From NCBI RefSeq assembly GCF_032102965.1, contig NZ_CP134880.1:744001-808000 (forward strand): 64,000 bases of DNA. The letters are read 5' to 3'. Of the stretch, positions 8,052 to 16,540 are shown piece by piece. Source of the stretch: Demequina capsici. GTDB lineage: Bacteria; Actinomycetota; Actinomycetes; Actinomycetales; Demequinaceae. Position numbers and translations under genes: made by a program. Numbering within the stretch: the stretch's first letter is position 1; the number at the start of each line of letters is the position of its first letter. The notes below the pieces were generated by a model that was given only the letters and a program-made list of their open reading frames with translations, made no database searches and was not told the DNA's origin.

Positions 8052-10796
8052 ATGACCACCACAGCCCCGGACCAGAAGGCCGCCGCTCCCGTCGCAGAGA
8101 CGGTCGATGTCGCAGCCGCTATCGACGAGCTGGTCGCCAAGGCGCAGGTCGCGCTTCAGCAGTACAGCACCTTCACCCAGGCCGACGTCGACCTCCTGGT
8201 CAAGAAGGCGTCCGTCGCCGCACTGAACCAGCACGGCGAGCTCGCCGTCCTCGCGGTCCAGGAGACCGGCCGAGGCGTGTTCGAGGACAAGGCCGTCAAG
8301 AACATCTTCGCGTGCGAGCACGTGACCCACTCGATGGGCCCCATGAAGACCGTGGGCATCATCAACGAGGACCCCATCAAGGGCATCATCGAGATCGCCG
8401 AGCCCGTCGGCGTCGTCGCCGGAGTCACCCCGGTGACCAACCCCACCTCCACCGCGATCTTCAAGTCGCTCATCGCGCTGAAGACCCGCAACCCGATCAT
8501 CTTCGCGTTCCACCCGAGCGCACAGCAGTCGTCGGTCGCCGCGGCCAAGATCGTGCGTGACGCCGCGATCGCCGCGGGCGCCCCTGAGTACTGCATCCAG
8601 TGGGTCGAGACGCCGTCCATCGAGGCCACCGGCGCGCTCATGAACCACGACGGCGTCGCCCTCATCCTCGCCACCGGCGGCAACGCCATGGTCAAGGCGG
8701 CCTACAGCTGCGGCAAGCCGGCGCTCGGCGTCGGAGCGGGCAACGTCCCCGCGTATGTGCACAAGTCGGCCAACCTGGACCGCGCCATCAACGACCTGGT
8801 CATCTCGAAGGCCTTTGACAACGGCATGGTGTGCGCCTCCGAGCAGGCCGTCATCCTCGACGCCGACATCTACGACCAGTCGCTGGCCCTCTTCGACCGC
8901 CTCCACGCCTACAAGGCCACGGCCGCAGAGAAGGCGATGCTCGAGGAGTTCATCTTCGGCGTCCAGGCGAACGGCGAGAACTGCGCAGGCGCCAAGCTCA
9001 ACCCGAACGTCGTCGGCAAGACCCCGCAGTGGATCGCCGAGCAGTCGGGCTTCTCGGTCCCCGAGGAGACGTCGATCATCCTGGCCGAGGTGTCCACCGT
9101 CGGCGAGAGCGAGCCGCTGACCCGCGAGAAGCTCGCTCCGGTGCTGGCCGTCCTCAAGGCCGAGACCACCGAGCAGGGCCTCGACTACGCCAAGCGCATG
9201 GTCGAGTTCAACGGACTCGGGCACTCGGCCGCGATCCACGCGAACGACGACGAGCTGGTCAAGGAGTTCGGCAAGCTCTGCAAGGCGAGCCGCATCATCG
9301 TCAACTCGCCGTCCTCGCACGGTGGCATCGGCGACATCTACAACGCCCTGATGCCGTCGCTCACGCTCGGCTGCGGCTCCTACGGCCGGAACTCCGTGTC
9401 GGCCAACGTCACCGCGGTGAACCTGATCAACGTGAAGCGCATCGCCCGGAGGAACAACAACATGCAGTGGTTCAAGGTGCCGGCGAAGACGTACTTCGAG
9501 CCGAACGCGATCCAGTACCTGCACGACATGAACGGCGTGAACCGCGTCACCATCATCACCGACGCGACCATGACCCAGATCGGCATCGTCGACAAGGTCC
9601 TGGACATGCTGCAGCGCCGCGACAACCCCGTGTCGGTCCAGATCATCGACAACGTCGAGCCTGAGCCCTCCGTCGCGACGGTCCGCAAGGGTGCCGAGGT
9701 GCTCCGCGCCTTCAAGCCCGACACCATCATCGCCGTCGGCGGTGGCTCGCCGATGGACGCCGCCAAGGTCATGTGGCTGCTGTACGAGCACCCCGAGGTC
9801 GACTTCTCCGACCTGAAGGAGAAGTTCTTCGACGTCCGCAAGCGCGCCTTCCAGTTCCCGAAGCTGGGCGAGCTGGCCAAGCTGGTCTGCATCCCCACCA
9901 CGTCGGGCACCGGCTCCGAGGTGACGCCGTTCGCGGTGATCTCCGACCCGGAGAACGGCCGCAAGTACCCGCTCGCCGACTACGCGCTCACGCCGACCGT
10001 CGCGATCGTGGACCCGGTCCTGACCAAGAACCTGCCCGCCCGCGTGGCCGCGGACTCCGGTCTCGACGCCCTGACGCACGCCACCGAGGCCTACGTCTCG
10101 GTGTACGCCAACGACTTCACCGACGGCCTCTGCCTGCAGGCCATCAAGATGGTCTTCGAGAACCTCGAGAAGTCGGTGCAGGAGGGCGGCGACGCCGTCA
10201 AGGCGCGCGAGAAGATGCACAACGCCGCGACGATCGCCGGTATGGCGTTCGCCAACGCCTTCCTCGGCCTGGTGCACGCCATGTCGCACGTGACCGGCTC
10301 GACCTTCCACGTGGCTCACGGCCGCACGAACTCGATCTACCTGCCCCACGTGATCCGCTACAACGGCAAGGTCCCGACCAAGCCGACCTCGTGGCCCAAG
10401 GCCGAGTCCTACGTGGCTCCGCAGCGCTACCAGGAGATCGCGAAGCACCTGGGTCTGCCGGCCTCCACGCCGGAGGAGGGCATCGAGTCCTACGCCAACG
10501 CGGTCGCCGAGCTGCGCGCCAAGTGCGGTGTCGAGGGATCGTTCCAGGAGGTCGGCGTCGACGAGGCCGAGTTCATGGCCTCGCTCGACACGCTCGCGAT
10601 GAACGCCTACGCGGACCAGTGCGCGCCGGCCAACCCGCGCCTGCCGATCCTCGAGGACATGAAGATCATGATGGAGGCCGCGTACTACGGCACCTCCTTC
10701 GACGAGGTCGTCGCGTCCCGCAAGGCCAAGGCAGCGCAGGACAAGGCGCCCGCCGCGCCGGCCAAGAAGCCGGTGGCCAAGAAGTCCGCCAAGTAA
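8052..10796 (+). CDS. adhE: Bifunctional acetaldehyde-CoA/alcohol dehydrogenase (914 aa)
   Basis: Fused fermentative enzyme reducing acetyl-CoA to acetaldehyde and then ethanol, regenerating two NAD+. The N-terminal CoA-acylating aldehyde dehydrogenase (about residues 25-460) has its catalytic cysteine in GMVCASEQAVIL. The C-terminal iron alcohol dehydrogenase (about 475-890) shows GGGSPMDAAKVMW and the metal-ligand region DSGLDALTHATEAYVS plus LVHAMSHVTGSTFHVAHG. AdhE proteins assemble into spirosomes. A GAGGAGAGAG ribosome-binding site precedes the ATG. Unusual is a Lys/Ala/Pro-rich tail of about 25 residues (ending KKPVAKKSAK), absent from the enterobacterial enzyme. Confidence 0.96.
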   Translation: MTTTAPDQKAAAPVAETVDVAAAIDELVAKAQVALQQYSTFTQADVDLLVKKASVAALNQHGELAVLAVQETGRGVFEDKAVKNIFACEHVTHSMGPMKTVGIINEDPIKGIIEIAEPVGVVAGVTPVTNPTSTAIFKSLIALKTRNPIIFAFHPSAQQSSVAAAKIVRDAAIAAGAPEYCIQWVETPSIEATGALMNHDGVALILATGGNAMVKAAYSCGKPALGVGAGNVPAYVHKSANLDRAINDLVISKAFDNGMVCASEQAVILDADIYDQSLALFDRLHAYKATAAEKAMLEEFIFGVQANGENCAGAKLNPNVVGKTPQWIAEQSGFSVPEETSIILAEVSTVGESEPLTREKLAPVLAVLKAETTEQGLDYAKRMVEFNGLGHSAAIHANDDELVKEFGKLCKASRIIVNSPSSHGGIGDIYNALMPSLTLGCGSYGRNSVSANVTAVNLINVKRIARRNNNMQWFKVPAKTYFEPNAIQYLHDMNGVNRVTIITDATMTQIGIVDKVLDMLQRRDNPVSVQIIDNVEPEPSVATVRKGAEVLRAFKPDTIIAVGGGSPMDAAKVMWLLYEHPEVDFSDLKEKFFDVRKRAFQFPKLGELAKLVCIPTTSGTGSEVTPFAVISDPENGRKYPLADYALTPTVAIVDPVLTKNLPARVAADSGLDALTHATEAYVSVYANDFTDGLCLQAIKMVFENLEKSVQEGGDAVKAREKMHNAATIAGMAFANAFLGLVHAMSHVTGSTFHVAHGRTNSIYLPHVIRYNGKVPTKPTSWPKAESYVAPQRYQEIAKHLGLPASTPEEGIESYANAVAELRAKCGVEGSFQEVGVDEAEFMASLDTLAMNAYADQCAPANPRLPILEDMKIMMEAAYYGTSFDEVVASRKAKAAQDKAPAAPAKKPVAKKSAK

Positions 10797-10839
10797 GCGG
10801 CACACCCGGCGTCGGGACTGGACACTACCGACGCTGACC

Positions 10840-10878
10840 GGAAGGCCCCGGCCCCTCACAAGGGGGTCGGGGCCTTCC
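10840..10878 (+). terminator. Terminator after adhE
   Basis: GGAAGGCCCCG at 10840-10850 pairs perfectly with 10868-10878 around a G/C-rich loop, 44 bp after the adhE stop. Strong intrinsic terminator separating adhE from prfB. Confidence 0.8.
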
Positions 10879-10947
10879 GTCGTCCCGGCCGTTCCGGGTG
10901 ACAGGTCCGGGGTGCCGTGCGCCGCCGGAGCACTAGACTGACTCACC

Positions 10948-12060
10948 GTGGCTATTGAATTCCCGATCGAGCTCGCCGCCCTGCGGAACACCTTCACGCA
11001 GATCGAGGCGGTGCTCGACCCGACCTCCTTGAGGGAACGGATCGCCGACCTCGAGAAGCAGGCTGCAGCACCGGACCTGTGGGACGACCAGGAGAACGCG
11101 CAGGCCGTGACCAGCGCCCTCAGCGCCGCCAACAGCGAGCTCGCCCGCGTCACGGGATTCGAGCGCCGCATCGAGGACCTCGAGGTCCTGGTCGAGATGG
11201 GCGAGGAGGCCGACGACGCCGACACGCTCGCCGAGGCCGAGGTCGAGCTCGAGAAGCTGCGCAAGGACCTGTCCGCCATGGAGGTCCGCACCCTCATGTC
11301 CGGCGAGTGGGACGAGCGCAACGCCGTCGTCACGATCCGTTCAGGCGCGGGCGGCGACGACGCCACCGACTTCGCCGAGATGCTCATGCGCATGTACCTG
11401 CGCTGGGCGGAGCGCCATGGCTACCAGACCAAGGTGCTCGACACGTCCTACGCGGAGGGCGCGGGCATCAAGTCCGCGACCTTCGAGGTCAACGCCCCGT
11501 ACGCGTTCGGCACGCTGTCGGTCGAGGCGGGCACGCACCGCCTGGCACGCATCAGCCCCTTCGGCTCCGCCGACAAGCGCCAGACCTCCTTCGCCGCGGT
11601 GGAGGTGATCCCGCAGATCGAGTCCACCGACCACATCGAGGTCCCCGAGTCCGAGATCAAGGTGGACGTGTTCCGCTCCTCCGGCCCCGGCGGCCAGTCG
11701 GTCAACACCACGGACTCCGCAGTCCGCCTCACCCACCTGCCCACCGGCATCGTCGTCTCGATGCAGGATGAGAAGTCGCAGATCCAGAACCGCGCCGCCG
11801 CCATGCGTGTGCTCCAGTCGCGACTGCTGCTGCTCAAGAAGGAGCAGGAGGCGGCGCAGAAGAAGGAGCTCGCAGGTGACATCAAGGCGAGCTGGGGCGA
11901 CCAGATGCGCTCCTACTTCCTCTACGGTCAGCAGCTGGTCAAGGACCTCCGCACCGGCTACGAGGTGGGCAACCCGCAGATCGTCTTCGACGGAGACCTG
12001 GACGGACTGATCGACGCGGGCATCCGCTGGCGTCGTGCGCAGCAGTCGCAGCAGGACTGA
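10948..12060 (+). CDS. prfB: Peptide chain release factor 2 (370 aa)
   Basis: Class-I release factor recognising UGA and UAA. The SPF tripeptide that reads stop codons is in [14 protein letters not shown], and the GGQ motif that triggers peptidyl-tRNA hydrolysis is in [18 protein letters not shown]. The reading frame is continuous from GTG 10948: there is no internal UGA or Shine-Dalgarno slip site near codon 25, so the autoregulatory +1 frameshift of E. coli prfB is absent, as usual in actinobacteria. TAGACT (10934-10939) lies 8 nt before the GTG, suggesting a leaderless mRNA. ftsE follows, the common actinobacterial order. Confidence 0.96.
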   Translation: MAIEFPIELAALRNTFTQIEAVLDPTSLRERIADLEKQAAAPDLWDDQENAQAVTSALSAANSELARVTGFERRIEDLEVLVEMGEEADDADTLAEAEVELEKLRKDLSAMEVRTLMSGEWDERNAVVTIRSGAGGDDATDFAEMLMRMYLRWAERHGYQTKVLDTSYAEGAGIKSATFEVNAPYAFGTLSVEAGTHRLARISPFGSADKRQTSFAAVEVIPQIESTDHIEVPESEIKVDVFRSSGPGGQSVNTTDSAVRLTHLPTGIVVSMQDEKSQIQNRAAAMRVLQSRLLLLKKEQEAAQKKELAGDIKASWGDQMRSYFLYGQQLVKDLRTGYEVGNPQIVFDGDLDGLIDAGIRWRRAQQSQQD

Positions 12061-12218
12061 CCGACCCCGGGGCGCGCCTCCCGGGAACGGTCCCGAGTTC
12101 CGGCGCGATGTGATCCATCGGACACTCCCTGGCGGCGTGGCCTCCCCGTGAGGCACGGTGACGCTACTTACCATGCACGAGGAGGTGCGGGTCCGTCCCC
12201 CCGCGCCTGGATGGCAGT

Positions 12219-12911
12219 GTGATTCGGCTAGAGAACGTCAGCAAGGTGTACTCGCGAGGTGCACGACCCGCGCTCGAGGGCATCGACATCGAGATCGAGC
12301 GCGGGGACTTCGTGTTCCTCGTGGGCTCCTCGGGCTCCGGGAAGTCCACCTTCCTGAAGCTCGTGCTTCGCGAGGAGCGCCCCACGGGCGGCGACGTCTA
12401 CGTGGCAGGCCGCCACCTCAACCGCCTGTCCGCCTGGCGCGTGCCGCACCTGCGCCGCGAGATCGGTGCGGTCTTCCAGGACTTCCGGCTCCTCCCGAAC
12501 AAGACGGTCTACGGGAACGTCGCCTTCGCGCTGCAGGTGATCGGCAAGGGCCGACGCGAGATCGACTCGACCGTGCCGGAGATGCTCGAGCTGGTGGGCC
12601 TCGCGGGCAAGGAACGGCGCATGCCGCATGAGCTGTCCGGTGGCGAGCAGCAGCGCGTGGCGATCGCTCGCGCCTTCGTCAACAGGCCTCCGATCCTGCT
12701 CTGCGACGAGCCCACGGGCAACCTGGACCCCGGCACCTCCGTCGGCATCATGCGCCTGCTGGACCGCATCAACCGCACCGGCACCACCGTGCTCATGGCG
12801 ACGCACGACGACGAGATCGTGGACCAGATGCGCAAGCGCGTCATCGAGCTCAAGGGCGGGCACATGGTGCGCGACCAGGATCGCGGCGTGTACGGGCTGG
12901 AGCGCGCATGA
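12219..12911 (+). CDS. ftsE: Cell-division ATP-binding protein (230 aa)
   Basis: ABC ATPase of the FtsEX complex. Walker A GSSGSGKS, signature [14 protein letters not shown], Walker [12 protein letters not shown] and the H-loop in [13 protein letters not shown] are all intact. Start is GTG 12219, where the FtsE family sequence ([14 protein letters not shown]) begins. Its stop overlaps the ftsX ATG. FtsEX does not transport a substrate; its ATP cycle drives FtsX to activate a periseptal peptidoglycan hydrolase, here encoded by the third gene. Confidence 0.95.
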   Translation: MIRLENVSKVYSRGARPALEGIDIEIERGDFVFLVGSSGSGKSTFLKLVLREERPTGGDVYVAGRHLNRLSAWRVPHLRREIGAVFQDFRLLPNKTVYGNVAFALQVIGKGRREIDSTVPEMLELVGLAGKERRMPHELSGGEQQRVAIARAFVNRPPILLCDEPTGNLDPGTSVGIMRLLDRINRTGTTVLMATHDDEIVDQMRKRVIELKGGHMVRDQDRGVYGLERA

Positions 12912-13819
12912 GGCTCCGGTTCATCCTCGGCGAGGTCTTCAACGGGCTGCGCCGCAACTCGACGATGGCGCTGTCCGTCGTGCTCGTCACGTTCGTGTCG
13001 CTCACCTTCGTGGGCGCGGCCGCGCTCATCCAGACGCAGATCGGTCAGCTCCAGGACGACTGGTACGGCAAGGTCGAGGTGTCGATCTTCCTGTGCACCG
13101 ACCAGTCGGTCGAGCAGCAGTGCGCCCAGGGCGCGGCGACGCCCGCCCAGGAGGACGCGATCCGCGCCGTTCTCGAATCGGGCGCCGTGGCCGACCTGGT
13201 CCAGTCCGTCACGTACGAGTCGCAGCAGCAGGCCTACGACAGCTACGTGGCGCGGGCCGACAGCTCCCTCACGCAGTACCTCGAGCCGGAGTACATGCCC
13301 GCGAGCTTCCGCGTGAAGCTCGTGGACCCGTCGCAGTTCCAGGTGGTGGCCGACGCGACCCAGGGCCTCGCCGGCGTCGAGCAGGTGCAGGATCAGCGCG
13401 AGATCTTCGACCAGCTGTTCGCCTTCCTGAACGCGGCGACGCTCGTGGCGGCGGCGCTCGCCGCGGTCATGCTGCTCACCGCGGTCCTGCTCATCACGAC
13501 GACGGTGCGGCTCAGCGCGCTCAGCCGCAAGCGCGAGACGACGATCATGCGGATGGTCGGCTCGTCGCGCACGTTGATCCAGCTGCCGTTCATGCTCGAG
13601 GGCGCGGTGGCAGCGACCGCAGGAGCGCTGCTCGCGACGGTGACGCTGTGGTTCGGTGTCCGCTACCTGGTGCAGGACTGGCTCAGCTCGTCGGTCACCT
13701 GGGTCGACTACGTGAGCGCGGACGACGTGCTCGGCATCGCCCCTTGGCTGATCCTGATCGCTTTCGGCCTGGCGGCCGTGGCGTCCCTGCTCACGCTCGG
13801 AAGGTACACACGCGCATGA
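12908..13819 (+). CDS. ftsX: Cell-division permease-like protein (303 aa)
   Basis: Membrane partner of FtsE. One transmembrane helix near residues 20-45, an extracellular domain of about 130 residues containing two cysteines ([11 protein letters not shown]), then three C-terminal helices: the standard FtsX layout. The [26 protein letters not shown] coupling region marks the MacB/FtsX family (quoted here only as its central motif RMVGSS). It overlaps ftsE and the following hydrolase gene by ATGA on both sides, so all three should be made in equal amounts. Confidence 0.94.
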   Translation: MRLRFILGEVFNGLRRNSTMALSVVLVTFVSLTFVGAAALIQTQIGQLQDDWYGKVEVSIFLCTDQSVEQQCAQGAATPAQEDAIRAVLESGAVADLVQSVTYESQQQAYDSYVARADSSLTQYLEPEYMPASFRVKLVDPSQFQVVADATQGLAGVEQVQDQREIFDQLFAFLNAATLVAAALAAVMLLTAVLLITTTVRLSALSRKRETTIMRMVGSSRTLIQLPFMLEGAVAATAGALLATVTLWFGVRYLVQDWLSSSVTWVDYVSADDVLGIAPWLILIAFGLAAVASLLTLGRYTRA

Positions 13820-15129
13820 GAACGGTCTCTCGCCGACTCGCCTCGATCATCGCCGCGCTGATGGCGGTCGCGGTCAGCGGCGGGCTGCTCGTGGGCTCCG
13901 CCTCGGCGTCCGGCCCGGGTTCCGTGGCGACCTCCTCCTACGACGACGAGATCGCGGCCGCCGAGCAGAGCCAGGCGGACAACCAGCAGTCGTTGGACGA
14001 CCTCGAGAGCCAGATGGAGGACACCGACGCGGCGATCGTGGAGGCGAACCGCAAGCTCCAGGAGCTCCAGGACAAGCTGCCCGGCCTTCAGCAGCAGCTG
14101 GACCTGGCGCAGGAGCGCTACGACGCAGCCGTGCTCCAGCAGCAGATCGTCGCCGACAAGCTCGCGGCCGCGCAGGCGCAGGACCAGGCGCTGACGGACC
14201 AGATCTCGAAGGATGAGGATCGCGTCGGCACGATTCGTCAGGCGATCGCGGCGATCGCGCGCGACAGCTACATCGGCAACGACATCACCAGCCTGGGAGT
14301 CGTCCTGGGGGCGCAGTCGTCGGACCAGTTCGTGGCGGACTACGCGGCGCGTGACGCCGCGGCGAGGGTCCAGTCCAACGCGCTCGCGGAGATGGAGCAG
14401 ATCACGGCGGTGAACCGCAACCGCGAGACGCGCCAGACCGCGGTGCGGCAGGAGATCGAGCGGCTCAAGCTCGAGGCCGACCAGCTGGTGACGGAGGCGG
14501 AGGCTGCCAAGCAGGAGGCGGCTGACAAGAAGGCCGAGGTCGAGAGCGCGCTCGCCGAGCAGCAACAGCTCCAGTCGTACCTGGAGAGCCAGCGGCAGTC
14601 GTTCATGGATCAGCAGGCGCAGATCGAGGCGGATCAGGAGGCGGTGCGGCAGGAGCTGCGCGACCTTCTCGCGAAGGCCGCCGCTGAGGACGCGGCGTCC
14701 AGCCCGACGCCGATCGGCATCGGCGTCCTGAACTTTCCCACGAAGGTGCCGTACATCACCTCCAGCTACGGGATGCGCTACCACCCCGTGTTCCACTACT
14801 GGCGGCTGCACGCCGGCACCGACTTCCGTGCCTACTGCGGGACCCCGATCTACGCGGCCGCGTCGGGGAAGGTGCTGTGGGCCAAGTACAGGTCCGGGTT
14901 CGGCAATCAGGTGATGCTCAACCACGGCACCTTCAACGGCGACAGCCTGGCGACGAGCTACAACCATCTGTCCAAGTTCGCGGTGAGCGCCGGCCAGTAC
15001 GTGCTTCAGGGAGACCTGGTCGGCTACGCCGGCTCCACCGGCTCCGTGACGGCGTGCCACCTCCACTTCGAGGTGTACGTCAACGGCAACACTGTGGACC
15101 CCATGACCATCCTCGGCCCGGTGCCGTAA
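13816..15129 (+). CDS. Secreted M23 peptidoglycan hydrolase with coiled coil (437 aa), FtsEX-linked
   Basis: Signal peptide (about residues 1-32, ending SASASG), then about 250 residues of Gln/Glu/Ala-rich coiled coil in segments, then an M23/LytM metallopeptidase. The zinc ligands are present: the histidine and aspartate of LHAGTDFRA and the HLH of CHLHFEVYVNG. The architecture is that of EnvC and of actinobacterial RipC/Mtb Rv2190c-type FtsX partners, although those differ in catalytic domain. ATGA overlap with ftsX strongly suggests it is the hydrolase gated by FtsEX during septum splitting. Unlike EnvC, the active site is intact, so it probably cuts peptidoglycan itself. Confidence 0.9.
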   Translation: MRTVSRRLASIIAALMAVAVSGGLLVGSASASGPGSVATSSYDDEIAAAEQSQADNQQSLDDLESQMEDTDAAIVEANRKLQELQDKLPGLQQQLDLAQERYDAAVLQQQIVADKLAAAQAQDQALTDQISKDEDRVGTIRQAIAAIARDSYIGNDITSLGVVLGAQSSDQFVADYAARDAAARVQSNALAEMEQITAVNRNRETRQTAVRQEIERLKLEADQLVTEAEAAKQEAADKKAEVESALAEQQQLQSYLESQRQSFMDQQAQIEADQEAVRQELRDLLAKAAAEDAASSPTPIGIGVLNFPTKVPYITSSYGMRYHPVFHYWRLHAGTDFRAYCGTPIYAAASGKVLWAKYRSGFGNQVMLNHGTFNGDSLATSYNHLSKFAVSAGQYVLQGDLVGYAGSTGSVTACHLHFEVYVNGNTVDPMTILGPVP

Positions 15130-15217
15130 GGTCCCTCGTGGCTCGCGGCGGGGCCTACACTGGGAGGTCCGTGTCCGCGCGTGGGGCTGCCGCCCCGCAA
15201 GGTCGAGGAGGTGAGCG

Positions 15218-15685
15218 ATGGGCGACGGCGTCAAGGTGATCGCCACCAACCGGTCGGCTCACCACGACTACTTCATCGACGACACGTTCGAGGCGGGCGT
15301 GGCGCTGATGGGCACCGAGGTCAAGTCGCTGCGCATGGGCCGCGCGACGATCGGCGAGGGCTACGTGTACGTGGACCGCGGCGAGGTCTGGGCGGAGAAC
15401 CTGCACATCCCCGAGTATGTGCAGGGCACGTGGACCAACCACTCCGTGAGGCGCAAGCGCAAGCTCCTGCTCCACGCGCATGAGATCGAGGAGCTCGCTC
15501 GCAAGACGAGCGAGAAGGGCTACACGATCGTCCCGCTGAAGCTGTACTTCAAGGGCAGCAGGGTGAAGCTTGAGATCGGTCTGGCGCGAGGCAAGAAGCT
15601 CCACGACAAGCGCCAGACGCTGCGGGAGAAGCAGGACAATCGGGAGGCTGAGCGGGCCATGAGCCTGCGTCGCGCACGCGACTGA
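15218..15685 (+). CDS. smpB: SsrA-binding protein (155 aa)
   Basis: Small protein that binds tmRNA and places it in the A site of stalled ribosomes. Diagnostic motifs are GTEVKSLR, AENLHIPEY, KRKLLLHAHEI and the basic C-terminal tail KLHDKRQTLREKQDNREAERA, which fills the empty mRNA channel. A strong GAGGAGGTGAGCG ribosome-binding site precedes ATG 15218. Its RNA partner ssrA is about 5 kb downstream, not adjacent. Confidence 0.96.
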   Translation: MGDGVKVIATNRSAHHDYFIDDTFEAGVALMGTEVKSLRMGRATIGEGYVYVDRGEVWAENLHIPEYVQGTWTNHSVRRKRKLLLHAHEIEELARKTSEKGYTIVPLKLYFKGSRVKLEIGLARGKKLHDKRQTLREKQDNREAERAMSLRRARD

Positions 15686-15755
15686 GCCATCGAGTCCACA
15701 GGGTCCGCCTCGAGCGCCCCCCGGGGACACCACCGGCGCGCTGCGCCGATCTGGG

Positions 15756-16439
15756 CTAGGCTCGCGCGTCCGAGCCGTCGGGTGCCGTGTCCACGCGAGG
15801 CGGGAGCTCGAGCGCCGAGCGGAGGGTGTGACCCAGCAACGCGATCAGATCCGTCGTGCGCGGGTGCAGCGCCTCATGCGTCTGGAGGCCCTCCCATGTG
15901 GCGATCACTGCCGTCGCGCGTTCCTCCGGGCTCAACGGATCGGTGGTGCCACCGGTAGCCTCGCGTCGCGCGGAGATCGCCTGGGCGATGATGCCGCGGA
16001 GCAGCTCGTGCCGCTGCTGCAGGGCCGGGCGCGCGGGATGCCGCGGAGCGCCTGCCTCGGCGGTGAGCACGGACAGCAGCTGCACCAGCCCAGGCGAGTC
16101 GGCGTTGCTGCGTGCGACTGCGAGGAACGCCTCCACGAGCTCCTCGGCGGACATCCTGTCGTAGAGATCGAGCACCGAGGTGAGCTCGCCGTAGCCGTCG
16201 GGGATGCCCTGCATGTCGTGCCACTCGAGCACCTCGAGCAGCACGGCGACCCGGTCGCCGAAGTGGTCACGCAACGCGTCGAGGTCGACGTCGGACTCGC
16301 GCGCGATGCTCTCGAGAGTGCCTCCGTGGTAGCCCTTGGCCGCGAAGGTCGCGGCGACCCGTCCCACGAGCGCCCGTCGCTCCTCGTCTCGCGTCCCGGC
16401 GGCGCTCGTGGCGGAGATCGCTTGCTGCTGCTCTGACAT
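15756..16439 (-). CDS. TetR-family transcriptional regulator (227 aa)
   Basis: N-terminal helix-turn-helix (residues about 25-70: GYHGGTLESIARESDVDLDALRDHFG) and an all-helical ligand-binding C-terminal region. The recognition helix is unusual, lacking the common STxYxHF core, and has many acidic residues. It lies 101 bp downstream of, and on the same strand as, the MMPL exporter gene, so it may be co-transcribed with it. No palindromic operator is obvious near its own start. The ligand is unknown. Confidence 0.82.
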   Translation of the reverse strand: MSEQQQAISATSAAGTRDEERRALVGRVAATFAAKGYHGGTLESIARESDVDLDALRDHFGDRVAVLLEVLEWHDMQGIPDGYGELTSVLDLYDRMSAEELVEAFLAVARSNADSPGLVQLLSVLTAEAGAPRHPARPALQQRHELLRGIIAQAISARREATGGTTDPLSPEERATAVIATWEGLQTHEALHPRTTDLIALLGHTLRSALELPPRVDTAPDGSDARA

Positions 16440-16540
16440 GGTCCACCCCCGTCGTCATGTTCGCATATCTGCGAGGGAAGCGGGAGCGCCTGCGGGCCGC
16501 CACCTTCGGCAGGTGACGGCCCACAGGCAGCGACAGCCGG

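Noticed and set aside
10948..11100. Programmed +1 frameshift in prfB
   Set aside because: The frame is continuous from the start; there is no CUU-UGA slip site with upstream Shine-Dalgarno.
7995..11393. A 1132-codon open frame on the minus strand opposite adhE and prfB
   Set aside because: It mirrors two well-recognised genes; the translation is low-complexity Arg/Gly/Val/Asp-rich, as expected of an antisense frame in high-GC DNA. Similar long shadows opposite gabT, the MMPL gene and the giant membrane protein were dropped for the same reason.
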